A DNA stretch of 64,000 bases from NCBI RefSeq assembly GCF_040549465.1, contig NZ_JBEPTL010000015.1, positions 1 to 64,000 of the forward strand, given 5' to 3'. The position numbers and the translations under genes are program-made. Of this stretch, positions 34,151 through 41,698 are shown piece after piece (the stretch's first letter is position 1; each line of letters opens with the position of its first letter). The notes beneath the pieces were generated by a model, which searched no databases, had not been told where the DNA came from, and was given only the letters and a program-made list of their open reading frames with translations. Source of the stretch: Lacisediminihabitans sp040549465. GTDB lineage: Bacteria > Actinomycetota > Actinomycetes > Actinomycetales > Microbacteriaceae.

Positions 34151-34912
34151 ATGAAGGTCGTCGCGGTCTACAGCATCAAGGGCGGGGTCGGGAAGACGAC
34201 CACCGCCGTCAACCTGGCCTGGGAAGCGTCACAGAACCTGCGGGTGCTGCTCTGGGATCTGGATCCCCAGGGCGCCGCGACCTACCTGCTCGAGGTGAAA
34301 CCGAAGCTCAAGGGCGGCGTCGATTCGCTGGTCAGCGGCAAGACGACGGCGACCTCGGTGGTGCGCTCGACGACCTATCCGCAACTCGACGTACTTCCCG
34401 CTGACGACAGCTATCGCGAACTGGACCTCGTCTTCGACGCCGCGAAGAAGTCCACCCAGCGCATCGAGAAAGTACTGGATACCATTGCGGACGACTACGA
34501 CCTGGTAATTCTCGACTGCCCGCCGGGGGCCTCCCTGGTCGCCGAGAACGCGATGCGCGCCGCCGACCTGGTCGTCGTGCCACTTGTGCCCTCGCCGCTG
34601 TCGCTTCGGTCGCTCGACCAGGTCACCGGCATCGTGGCCGAATCCGCCAGGCCCGCGCCCATCCTCGGCTTCCTCTCGATGGTCGACCGTCGCAAGACCG
34701 TCCATCGGGATGCCGTCGAACGTCTGCACACGGATCGCCGGGAGGTGATCGACATCGTCATCCCGTCGACGGTCATCATCGAACGGATGGGAACAGAGCG
34801 CGCCCCGGTCGCCACCTACGCGCCCAGCGCCGAGGTCTCGCTCGCCTACGGACAGCTGTGGAAACAGATCCAGTCCGTGGTGAAAGCCAAACGGGCGAAA
34901 CACAAACACTGA
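34151..34912 (+). CDS. Orphan ParA/MinD-type ATPase
   Basis: About 253 residues. Deviant Walker A SIKGGVGKTTTAVN, Walker A' DLDPQGAAT and the switch II-like DLVILDCPPG are intact, so it should be an ATP-dependent dimerising ATPase. No parB gene lies beside it, unlike chromosomal parAB, so it is probably one of the orphan ParA proteins that position other cargo. ATG 34142 is an alternative start. It is followed within nine bases by the RibD-fold reductase gene. Confidence 0.85.
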   Translation: MKVVAVYSIKGGVGKTTTAVNLAWEASQNLRVLLWDLDPQGAATYLLEVKPKLKGGVDSLVSGKTTATSVVRSTTYPQLDVLPADDSYRELDLVFDAAKKSTQRIEKVLDTIADDYDLVILDCPPGASLVAENAMRAADLVVVPLVPSPLSLRSLDQVTGIVAESARPAPILGFLSMVDRRKTVHRDAVERLHTDRREVIDIVIPSTVIIERMGTERAPVATYAPSAEVSLAYGQLWKQIQSVVKAKRAKHKH

Positions 34913-34920
34913 AGGTACTC

Positions 34921-35481
34921 ATGGCCAGACTGATCTATTCCGGCATCATGTCCCTCGACGGCTACATCGCGGATGAACACGGTGACTTCAACTGGAGCGC
35001 ACCCGACGAAGAGGTGCACGCCTTCGTGAACGACCTGGAGCGATCCATCGGCACCTACCTCCTCGGGCGACGCATGTACGAGATCATGGTCTTCTGGGAG
35101 AACGCGGACAGCTTCGCGAACGAGAGCCCCGTGATGCAGGACTTCGCAAGCGTCTGGCAGTCGGCCGACAAGGTCGTCTACTCGACCACGCTGGAGACGA
35201 TGTCCAGCGCCAGGACACGTCTCGAGACAGCCTTCGACCCCGACGCGATCCGGCAGCTGAAAGCAACGGCGGAGCGAGACATCAGCGTGGGCGGTCCACA
35301 TCTCGCAGCGCAGGCGATCGCGGCCGGCCTGGTCGATGAATACCACCTGTTCATCAATCCGGTCGTCATCGGTGGTGGCACACGGTATCTTCCCGACGGC
35401 GTCCGTCTCCCGCTCGAACTGCGGGAGGAGCGCCGCTTCGGCAATGGCGTGGTCTATTTGCGCTACCGCGCGACTCCCTAG
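34921..35481 (+). CDS. Dihydrofolate reductase-fold protein (RibD C-terminal domain family)
   Basis: 186 residues, start ATG 34921 right after the ParA stop codon. The N-terminus IYSGIMSLDGYIADEHGDF and the GGPHLAAQAIAAGLVDEYHLFINPVVIGGG core are the standard signature of the RibD C-terminal/DHFR-like reductases, which use NADPH. Many members of this single-domain group have unknown substrates. The gene ends with RYRATP and converges on the nitroreductase. Confidence 0.9.
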   Translation: MARLIYSGIMSLDGYIADEHGDFNWSAPDEEVHAFVNDLERSIGTYLLGRRMYEIMVFWENADSFANESPVMQDFASVWQSADKVVYSTTLETMSSARTRLETAFDPDAIRQLKATAERDISVGGPHLAAQAIAAGLVDEYHLFINPVVIGGGTRYLPDGVRLPLELREERRFGNGVVYLRYRATP

Positions 35482-35571
35482 TCAGGCATTCTCAGGCGCA
35501 CTGCGAACTACTGCTGGCCGATCTGGTCGCCAAGCACGTGGGCGACGACCAGGATCGGTAACAGTTGGTCC

Positions 35572-36198
35572 CTACGCGAAGTGAACTGTGTGTTCCGCGT
35601 CGAGGCGCGGCAGCCGAGCACGATACGAACCCTCGGTGGGGTGACCGATGTTGATGACGAGGAAGGTTCCCCATCTGCCATCGTCGAAAAACTCGGCATC
35701 GATAGCGTCTGCCGTGAAGCCGAGCATCGGTCCTGCGGCGAGTCCGAGCGCTCGAATGGCGAGGATGAAGTAGCCGGCCTGCAGCCACGAATTGTTTCGC
35801 GCTGCGTCGAGCCGGGGGTCTTCGTTCTCGGCAAAGTAGTCAGTCATATGCGCCAGGTGAGGGGTCGTCGTCGCGATGTTCTCGTGCCACGTGCGGTCAA
35901 AGGCGAGAACGGCCACCGCGGGAGCTGCGAGCGTCTTCTCCCGGTTGTTGTCGTTCATGAATTCGCCCAGCTTCGCGCGACCTTCGGTTGACTGCACGAA
36001 GAGCACCCGCATCGGCTGGAAGTTCGCAGCAGTCGGTGGCCATTTGGCGAGGTCCCAGATCGACCTCAGCTCGTCATCCGTCACCGGTGTCGGCGCGAAG
36101 CTATTCGCTGTCGCCGCGCGTGAGAAGAGGGTGTGGAGACTCTCTTCGCTCAGTCGCTGCGGGGCGACGGCGGGGTGGTTCTCGAGCACGGATGTCAT
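35572..36198 (-). CDS. Nitroreductase-family protein, RutE/HadB-like
   Basis: 208 residues. FMN-binding features are visible: the N-terminal helix with RAATANSF, PTAANFQPMRVLFV in the centre, and the C-terminal GLAAGPMLGF and INIGHPTEG segments. This combination is typical of RutE-like malonic semialdehyde/nitroaromatic reductases. It is divergent from an HxlR regulator, and such pairs usually form a regulator-reductase unit responding to electrophiles or oxidised phenolics. The physiological substrate is unknown. Confidence 0.88.
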   Translation of the reverse strand: MTSVLENHPAVAPQRLSEESLHTLFSRAATANSFAPTPVTDDELRSIWDLAKWPPTAANFQPMRVLFVQSTEGRAKLGEFMNDNNREKTLAAPAVAVLAFDRTWHENIATTTPHLAHMTDYFAENEDPRLDAARNNSWLQAGYFILAIRALGLAAGPMLGFTADAIDAEFFDDGRWGTFLVINIGHPTEGSYRARLPRLDAEHTVHFA

Positions 36199-36229
36199 GC
36201 ACTTTCCTTCCAGAAGTTACTTTGATAAA

Positions 36230-36261
36230 ACTAGCTGCACGTTTCAGACTAGTCCAACTAG
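36230..36261. promoter_or_regulatory. Candidate HxlR operator with repeated ACTAG/CTAGT
   Basis: The divergent region holds ACTAG (36230-36234), then CTAGT-CCA-ACTAG (36249-36261), a short perfect inverted repeat. HxlR regulators commonly bind such palindromes between themselves and the reductase they control. Position makes this the best operator candidate. Confidence 0.55.
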
Positions 36262-36264
36262 AAT

Positions 36265-36633
36265 GTGGAGGTGAATCCCGAGCCCCGCACGCACACATTG
36301 CACAGCGCGCCCACCTGCGACAAAGCACTCGCGCACGCCTTCGGGTTCCTCGGAAAGCGCTGGAACGGCGTCATCCTCGGAACCCTGATGGATGGTGCAG
36401 CGTCGTTCTCCGAGCTTCGCCGCGCCGTCGAGGGAATCAGCGACTCGGTTCTCTCCGAGCGCCTCACCGAACTCGCCACGACCGGCCTGGTGCGCCGCAC
36501 CGTCGACGACGGTCCGCCCATCGCCGTCAGCTACACACTCACCGACTCAGGCTCCGCCCTCATGCCGGCGCTCACAGAGCTCACGAGCTGGGCGCGGGCC
36601 AACCTCAAGCCCGTCTCCACTGTCGTCGGCTGA
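36265..36633 (+). CDS. HxlR-family transcriptional regulator
   Basis: 122 residues. A Cys near the N-terminus (APTCDKAL) precedes the winged helix: FLGKRWNGVILGTLMDGAASFSELRRAVEGISDSVLSERLTEL. The Cys can be a redox sensor in this family (HypR, YodB). GTG 36271 is an alternative start. It faces the nitroreductase gene and is inferred to control it. Last ordinary chromosomal gene before the accessory island. Confidence 0.9.
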   Translation: MEVNPEPRTHTLHSAPTCDKALAHAFGFLGKRWNGVILGTLMDGAASFSELRRAVEGISDSVLSERLTELATTGLVRRTVDDGPPIAVSYTLTDSGSALMPALTELTSWARANLKPVSTVVG

Positions 36634-36657
36634 TAGCGACTCGGTAGTCGCAACACA

Positions 36658-36686
36658 AAAGCCCCGGCCATAAAGACCGGGGCTTT
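36658..36686 (+). terminator. Terminator hairpin at the island border
   Basis: AAAGCCCCGG (36658-36667) and CCGGGGCTTT (36677-36686) form a perfect 10-base-pair stem with a nine-base loop, 25 bases after the HxlR gene. Symmetric A and T ends allow it to work in both directions. Confidence 0.85.
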
Positions 36687-36695
36687 CACACACTG

Positions 36696-37217
36696 GTGGG
36701 GGTACTGCGAAATTACTGCAATCGCAGTTTGGCAACTCGTCTAATAGATGAGCTGCTAATTCTTGCGGCTTCTTCGTCCCCGACCGTGAGGTCAACTACT
36801 CGGGTAATCCCTGTTCGAGTGCGAAAACTGACTCCAGAACAGATTACTGACCTTTTGTCATTAAACCATCAAGGGGAATCGTTGACTAGCCTTGCTGCCC
36901 GGTTCGGCATTCATCGTGGAACCGTAAAGGATCACCTGCGCCGAGCTGACATTCCTATCCGACTAGGCAACCAGGCAAAACTGAGCGAGAGCGACAAAGC
37001 CCAGATCGCAAGTTTGTACGAAGCTGGCCTTTCAATCCACAAGCTCGCGTTGCAGTTCGGCGTCACGGACAATCCCGTGCATAACGCGTTGAGGGAACGT
37101 GGCACCTGGATGCGCGATCCGCAAGGGCTCACCCGCTCCCACCGTCGGTCAGATACTGCGCCGTCACTTCTAACGGATGTCCGGAATGACCGGACTGAGC
37201 ACGCGACAGAGCCCTAG
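36696..37217 (+). CDS. Recombinase-like helix-turn-helix protein, possible fragment
   Basis: Up to 173 residues. From about residue 43 it reads VRVRKLTPEQITDLLSLNHQGESLTSLAARFGIHRGTVKDHLRRADIPI, followed by a second similar HTH (IASLYEAGLSIHKLALQFGVTD), which matches the C-terminal DNA-binding half of actinobacterial serine recombinases. The catalytic half is absent. The first 40 codons lack a recognisable domain, so the true start may be GTG 36786 or 36826. It is the first gene of the island and may be a remnant of an integration or resolution gene. Confidence 0.6.
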   Translation: MGVLRNYCNRSLATRLIDELLILAASSSPTVRSTTRVIPVRVRKLTPEQITDLLSLNHQGESLTSLAARFGIHRGTVKDHLRRADIPIRLGNQAKLSESDKAQIASLYEAGLSIHKLALQFGVTDNPVHNALRERGTWMRDPQGLTRSHRRSDTAPSLLTDVRNDRTEHATEP

Positions 37218-37233
37218 CGCCTGGCGGGACAGG

Positions 37234-37401
37234 CTACTTCAACGTCATCGTTGGATGCCGCTTCGAAGTGACGTGCCAGGCGTGACACTCCGAACAGGGG
37301 TGAACGCCGGTGAGGTTCGTACAGCCACGACGGAGCAAGATCGACAGCGCTCGAAGCGCCTCGCCGGGGGTTGCGTAAGACTTCTTGGTGCAGGCAGACA
37401 T
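37234..37401 (-). CDS. Small CxxC zinc-ribbon-like protein
   Basis: 55 residues. Contains SYATPGEALRAL and then VHPCSECHAWHVTSKR, a CxxC plus two histidines in the pattern seen in small phage or mobile-element proteins of actinobacteria. A single CxxC plus His is compatible with a metal-binding or nucleic-acid-binding knuckle. Converges closely on the HTH gene (16-base gap). Function unknown. Confidence 0.65.
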   Translation of the reverse strand: MSACTKKSYATPGEALRALSILLRRGCTNLTGVHPCSECHAWHVTSKRHPTMTLK

Positions 37402-37520
37402 AGCAGTGCATCCCTTCCAGATATGGGTTGGGGCCTGCACTGCAGTGGCCAGATCGTGCGGTTCGCCTTTGGACCGCCGTCGGGATGAATGTACCAGGGG
37501 CGGCCAGTTCTCGCGGGGCG

Positions 37521-38333
37521 CTAGTTTCGGTTCAGCCCGTGACGACGCGTTCCGAGAGCGTCTTTGAAGTGGCTCTCTGCCGCATCGATCTCGCGCGTAG
37601 GTGTCGCTGGATCAAAGACGCGAAGCAGCGAGAACTGGAAGCTGGTCGGGTCGAGGCCGCGCAGTTCAACGTTTCCGCCATGGCCGTTCGTTGCATAGGC
37701 GGTCCAGCGCTGACGGATGCTTTCGGCGCCGTCGGCCTTGCCAACGTATTGACGTCCGTCCCGATTGTCGGTGATGAGGTAGATGCCCACGACCGAGGAG
37801 AGCGTAGTACGCCATGAGGCATAACGATGCTCGCGCATCACCGCCTGCAGCTGCACGTGGCTCAGCACCAAGCTGTCGAAGCCTGGAAAAGGGATCGGCT
37901 CGGCGTCTGCGATACCGAAGACGGGGTACGTCGCGGCGGTAGTGGCGTTCATCCACCAAGTGCGCGGTGACCGCCACCCGATAACCAATCGGTTCCGCAG
38001 GTCGGCCATGTGCTCGGACTGGGCTACATCGAAGACCCGTCGGATGCCGTCATTCGAGATCTCGCCGCGGTTCTCCACCACCGACCAGAGCCGTGCCTGG
38101 TCGCCTCCCTCCTTTATGAACACGACCCAATAGCGAGCGGGAACCGCTGGGAAACGTTTTGTGTCCGAGGACTGGTTGTGCGTGTAGGCGATGATCTCTG
38201 CATCTGTGGAATCCGAGTGGATGCCCGGCAGGCCACTGTCTTCATGTTCTCGCACATATGCATGACGGATCACCAAGGCAGATGCGGGATCGATTCCGGC
38301 GTCGAGCAGGAGAGGCGCAAGCGTCAAAGCCAT
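37521..38333 (-). CDS. GIY-YIG nuclease domain protein
   Basis: 270 residues. The C-terminal third carries VGIYLITDNRDGRQYVGKADG, the GIY-YIG catalytic start with Tyr residues at the usual spacing, then RQRWTAYATNGHGG and a late Glu (IDAAESHFKDAL) that could bind metal. The N-terminal about 170 residues contain no domain I recognise. Stand-alone GIY-YIG proteins with unknown N-terminal domains are common in defence islands and mobile elements. Single nuclease with no methylase partner nearby on this strand. Confidence 0.8.
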   Translation of the reverse strand: MALTLAPLLLDAGIDPASALVIRHAYVREHEDSGLPGIHSDSTDAEIIAYTHNQSSDTKRFPAVPARYWVVFIKEGGDQARLWSVVENRGEISNDGIRRVFDVAQSEHMADLRNRLVIGWRSPRTWWMNATTAATYPVFGIADAEPIPFPGFDSLVLSHVQLQAVMREHRYASWRTTLSSVVGIYLITDNRDGRQYVGKADGAESIRQRWTAYATNGHGGNVELRGLDPTSFQFSLLRVFDPATPTREIDAAESHFKDALGTRRHGLNRN

Positions 38334-38391
38334 CCGATGGTCACCTTCTCTTGCGGTCCGTCACGATCAGCCCCGGAGAAACGGATCACCC

Positions 38392-38934
38392 CTATTCTGC
38401 GCTGCCGAGGCGAGCCAGCGCGTTGGCGAACCGCTCGCGGAATCGCTTCTGTTGCCCGCTGCCGGGGAACGGAATCATGGCGTCATGGAGGAGTGGAAGG
38501 CCAGCCGAACGGATGGGTCGCTCCAACAGATCGAAGACGTTCTGCTTCACCAAGACGACGCCGTCCGGCTGGTGTTCGGTAGCGAGAGAAACGGTCGCCT
38601 CGATGTTGCCTCGCAGTGCTGCTGCGCGCTCCGGAGGCGAGTGGTAGTTGACGGGCATTGGTGCCAGGTCGATGAGGAAGATGCCCTCGTCCCTGAGCTT
38701 CTCAAGCCAGGGCCGCTTGGCTACCGGGCCACTCACCAACGCCGGGCTGTCGAACAGCGCACGGACGACCTCACGGAAGAGTCCATCCTTGCCCGTGAGG
38801 TAGTCGTCGTAGAAGAAACGGCGATTCGTGATGTCGCCTCCATCGGCGGGCGCGCTTTCCGCGATCAACAGGAGCCGAACGTGCTCAGGCTTCCAACGAG
38901 CGCGGCGTTCGGAGTACCAAGGATCTTCGCTCAC
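38392..38934 (-). CDS. Uncharacterised protein, possibly uracil-DNA-glycosylase-like fold
   Basis: 180 residues. A strand and loop VRLLLIAESAPADGG is followed by RFFYDDYLTGKDGLFREVVRALF, then a hydrophobic strand FLIDLAPMPVNY and a C-terminal PFPGSGQQKRF. The general order (phosphate-like loop, DNA-glycosylase-type aromatic stretch, late PFPG loop) recalls the uracil-DNA-glycosylase superfamily, but no catalytic motif is certain. I do not assign a function. It is flanked by GIY-YIG and another unknown on the same strand. Confidence 0.55.
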   Translation of the reverse strand: MSEDPWYSERRARWKPEHVRLLLIAESAPADGGDITNRRFFYDDYLTGKDGLFREVVRALFDSPALVSGPVAKRPWLEKLRDEGIFLIDLAPMPVNYHSPPERAAALRGNIEATVSLATEHQPDGVVLVKQNVFDLLERPIRSAGLPLLHDAMIPFPGSGQQKRFRERFANALARLGSAE

Positions 38935-38952
38935 TGTCCAATTCCTTAGGTG

Positions 38953-39699
38953 CTACGACCGGAGAGCAAGATTGCTGTCGTCGTCGGGTCCGGGCCGCTT
39001 CAGTACCCGGATGATCTCCGCTGAGCTTGTGTCGCTCAGCAACGACGGGTTTGCTTCGAGCATCGCTTGAACGCGCTCGGCGAACTGCTTCGGCGTCAGC
39101 TCCTGGTCGGACGAGGCAGGTTCAAGAACGTGTTCGTCTTCCTCGATTTGTGCGTTCGCGAGAATACGGCGCTGCTCCTCTTGAAATGCTCCCGCTGCAA
39201 GCATCGCGTGGAGGCGTTGCTCCCACTCAGCACTGCTCATACGAATCTTTGATTGGGTCACCGCAATCTCAACGCCAGCACGTGAAGCGACGAAAGTGGC
39301 GCGGCTGGGAGTGACGTGTCCAAGGTCGAGGGCTTCAGATTCATTCTTGTTCCGCCCGCGCAACTTCTGCCACGTCGATTTGAGCTTCGGCGCAGCCCTC
39401 TCGTCCCACCATCGCTTCACCCGCGGCGACGCCCACTGCACGCCCTTGATGATGCTGAGGATCATCAGCGCCGCGAGCTCGGCTGCACGCTCGATCTCCT
39501 CCTGTGTGAGCTGCCGAGGCGGCTCGTATTCATAGCTGGACGAGTAGTTGTCCTCGGGGTCCTCGACTTCGCGCCAGGCTGCGTGACCCTGAAGCTTGTT
39601 TTCGCTATCCGAAAACAGATGCCCGGTGACCGCACCGTCGACGTCGTGGGATGTCCCCAGGTGCTGGCCATCGGGAACGATCGGTTCGTAGCGCTTCAT
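38953..39699 (-). CDS. Hypothetical island protein with a hydrophobic helix
   Basis: 248 residues. A charged N-terminus, one moderately hydrophobic helix (AAELAALMILSIIKGVQW, about residues 72-89), then a basic coiled stretch (VKRWWDERAAPKLKSTWQKLRGR) and a C-terminal alpha-helical domain with repeating EWEQRLHAMLAAGAF. No known family is recognised. Probably a membrane-associated structural or toxin-like protein, but this is inference from composition only. Confidence 0.55.
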   Translation of the reverse strand: MKRYEPIVPDGQHLGTSHDVDGAVTGHLFSDSENKLQGHAAWREVEDPEDNYSSSYEYEPPRQLTQEEIERAAELAALMILSIIKGVQWASPRVKRWWDERAAPKLKSTWQKLRGRNKNESEALDLGHVTPSRATFVASRAGVEIAVTQSKIRMSSAEWEQRLHAMLAAGAFQEEQRRILANAQIEEDEHVLEPASSDQELTPKQFAERVQAMLEANPSLLSDTSSAEIIRVLKRPGPDDDSNLALRS

Positions 39700-39913
39700 G
39701 CTTGAAGATTACTTTCGATCGGTGACGTTGAGGGAGTCCCGCTATCGAGGGGCGGCGTCACTTTCGCGGAGTGCATCCGAGATTCCCAACGCTTCTTGGC
39801 GCAGTGCTTCCACTTCAGACCTGGGGCGTCGCCTCGCCGGGGAGACGCGGTTCAATGTTCAAGCGAGCCCCGACATTGTCGCGCCCAGTCGAGATCACTG
39901 CCACGCTGATGCC

Positions 39914-40837
39914 ATGCGCCTCAACGATCTGACGAACCTGATGGATGAGTTGTCTCACCAGACGTGGTTCAACCTGACCGCCGCTCGCCGACTGAACATG
40001 CGCATGGGCGAGGTCACGATTACCGAAGTCAACCTTCTAGCCATCGCGAGACTCATCGATCGAACTGGCGTCAACGTCGAACTGATTGCGACGCGCAGCG
40101 ACGAGAAGACAACTGGGACTGACTTCGAGATCTGGGTGAAGCTGCGGTCTGGCCGCGTGCTGGGATTCGCTGTGCAGGCGAAGATCATCTACGTCCATGA
40201 CGGAAAGTACGAATACAGCTCGCTGGGCCACGGCAACAAGAACGGCGCGCAGATGAAGCTACTCGAAGCTCATGCCGCGCGGCGTGGTGCCCAGCCTGTT
40301 CACGTTTTCTTTAATGGGTGGGACACATCGGATTCAAAGGCGCCGCCAACTCCCCGTGGCAAGTCTGCGGAGCTGTATGGATGCGCTGCCATCATGACCC
40401 CGGTCGTGCGAAGAGTTCGAACCGGAATCGGTTACCGCAAGGGGGTGAATCGTGCGGCCCCGTATCTCAAAGTGTCAATCCCATGGTCAGAGCTCTTCCT
40501 CATCCCGGACGTGCCCGCCGATGCAGATGGCGGTGACAGTGGTTCAGATGGAGATGCGCAAGTTCGCGGCGGCGGGCCAGGCGGCGAGGAATTGCCCGCG
40601 AGCGGTGACACTCCGCTACGTCCTATTGATTTCACTGATCGCGACTTCGACGCGCTTGAGGCCCGACTTAGTCAGCTCCGCGGAGACGATAGCGAGCCCC
40701 GGCGGGCGGCAGAGCTTCCTTCCTACATCACGCGGTTTCGTGGCGTCCCGCGCGAGCAGATCACAGACGACGACGACAACTTTGACGCGCCTCCATTCGC
40801 GCTGCTCATCGAAGAGTCGGACGACGACAACGTATGA
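39914..40837 (+). CDS. PD-(D/E)XK-like nuclease-fold protein (DUF6615-like)
   Basis: 307 residues starting at ATG 39914; a longer frame exists but the earlier part looks non-coding. Residues E39, D70 (TGTDFEIWV) and Q88-x-K90 (FAVQAK) match the E...D...QxK arrangement of PD-(D/E)XK-type enzymes, as in DUF6615-like proteins recalled from memory. The C-terminal half is acidic (DDDNFDAPP) and without known domains. A nuclease or nucleic-acid-binding role is inferred. It is divergent from the neighbours on the minus strand. Confidence 0.6.
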   Translation: MRLNDLTNLMDELSHQTWFNLTAARRLNMRMGEVTITEVNLLAIARLIDRTGVNVELIATRSDEKTTGTDFEIWVKLRSGRVLGFAVQAKIIYVHDGKYEYSSLGHGNKNGAQMKLLEAHAARRGAQPVHVFFNGWDTSDSKAPPTPRGKSAELYGCAAIMTPVVRRVRTGIGYRKGVNRAAPYLKVSIPWSELFLIPDVPADADGGDSGSDGDAQVRGGGPGGEELPASGDTPLRPIDFTDRDFDALEARLSQLRGDDSEPRRAAELPSYITRFRGVPREQITDDDDNFDAPPFALLIEESDDDNV

Positions 40838-40982
40838 ACACCGACGCAGTCAAGCACAAGTGATCCGTGGCAAAGGATGAACCGGAGCCCGGAGACCAGC
40901 GCACCCACCGATGGGCGTTCGGTCTACAGATGACCGCAAGAAGAAAGTGCCGAGACATACTTCTTACGAGCCACTGTCGACA

Positions 40983-41693
40983 TCACTCTCCATCGATTGA
41001 GTCGTCTAGGAACATGCTGGCGAGTCGAGCGATGAGGAGGTCGTCGCTGGCGGCAAATGCCTCCAGAATGCGTCGCGGGGTATTGCTGTTCATAGCGACA
41101 GAGGCGCGCACAAGTGTCGCCTCGTCCCGCGCAAGTCGGTAGAGGGTCCCTTGATCGGTCACTGGGTTGTAGGCGATGCCGCGGCGAACGTCGTCGTCCA
41201 TGTCGTTCGCGAGGAAGTCGACGAGCACCGGTGGGATCCTTGGATTGCTAGCCGCGGCACGGCGGACCTCGACGCTTCGGTCTCCGACGAGGACCGCGAG
41301 CACTTCCGGAGGAGCGTCGGGATTCAAGGCAACGCTCAATCGGACTTCTCGCCGCTTGTCGGAGACAGCCTTGACCATTGCCTCCCTGTCGGTGGCGTTC
41401 AGCGCGCTGCGGCGGCGCTCGTTGACGTCCGCACGTTCCGCGACACGGTCGTACCGCTCAAGCTGCTCGGCAATGGTCGGCAAAAGGGGCAGCTCGACCT
41501 CCGTGAACTCCGACTGTTCACGCCTCTCGAGTACCGCAAGGAGACGGTCCGCCACCCGGGTCGGTGTGTTGGGGTTCACCGCGACGGCATCACGAACGTA
41601 GGGATGACTGTCCTTTGCCAGCCGGAGCAAGATCGCCTCGGCGGTCGAGGGATTCCTCCCGACTCCGGCGCGGATCTCCGGCTTGCCCTTCAC
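40983..41693 (-). CDS. HEAT/LRV-like repeat protein, small
   Basis: 236 residues, made of about five to six repeats of the pattern VR-x-AVA-x-NP-x-TP-x(8)-LA-x-D. Examples are DSHPYVRDAVAVNPNTPTRVADRLLAV, REVRLSVALNPDAPPEVLAVLV and VRRAAASNPRIPPVLVDFLA. These NP-x-TP repeats are the leucine-rich-variant (LRV)/HEAT type, forming an alpha-solenoid for binding protein or DNA. It lies five bases after the 714-residue relative on the same strand, so it is probably a duplicated or split partner of that protein. Confidence 0.75.
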   Translation of the reverse strand: MKGKPEIRAGVGRNPSTAEAILLRLAKDSHPYVRDAVAVNPNTPTRVADRLLAVLERREQSEFTEVELPLLPTIAEQLERYDRVAERADVNERRRSALNATDREAMVKAVSDKRREVRLSVALNPDAPPEVLAVLVGDRSVEVRRAAASNPRIPPVLVDFLANDMDDDVRRGIAYNPVTDQGTLYRLARDEATLVRASVAMNSNTPRRILEAFAASDDLLIARLASMFLDDSIDGE

Positions 41694-41698
41694 GACAG

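Noticed and set aside
36694..36730. Reverse complement ends in TACCCCCACCA, like the 3' end of a tRNA at the island border
   Set aside because: No matching acceptor 5' strand or cloverleaf could be built upstream. At best it is a degraded att remnant, so I did not call a tRNA.
40867..41142. 91-codon plus-strand frame beginning with a GTG
   Set aside because: Runs antisense into the small repeat gene. No ribosome site or domain.
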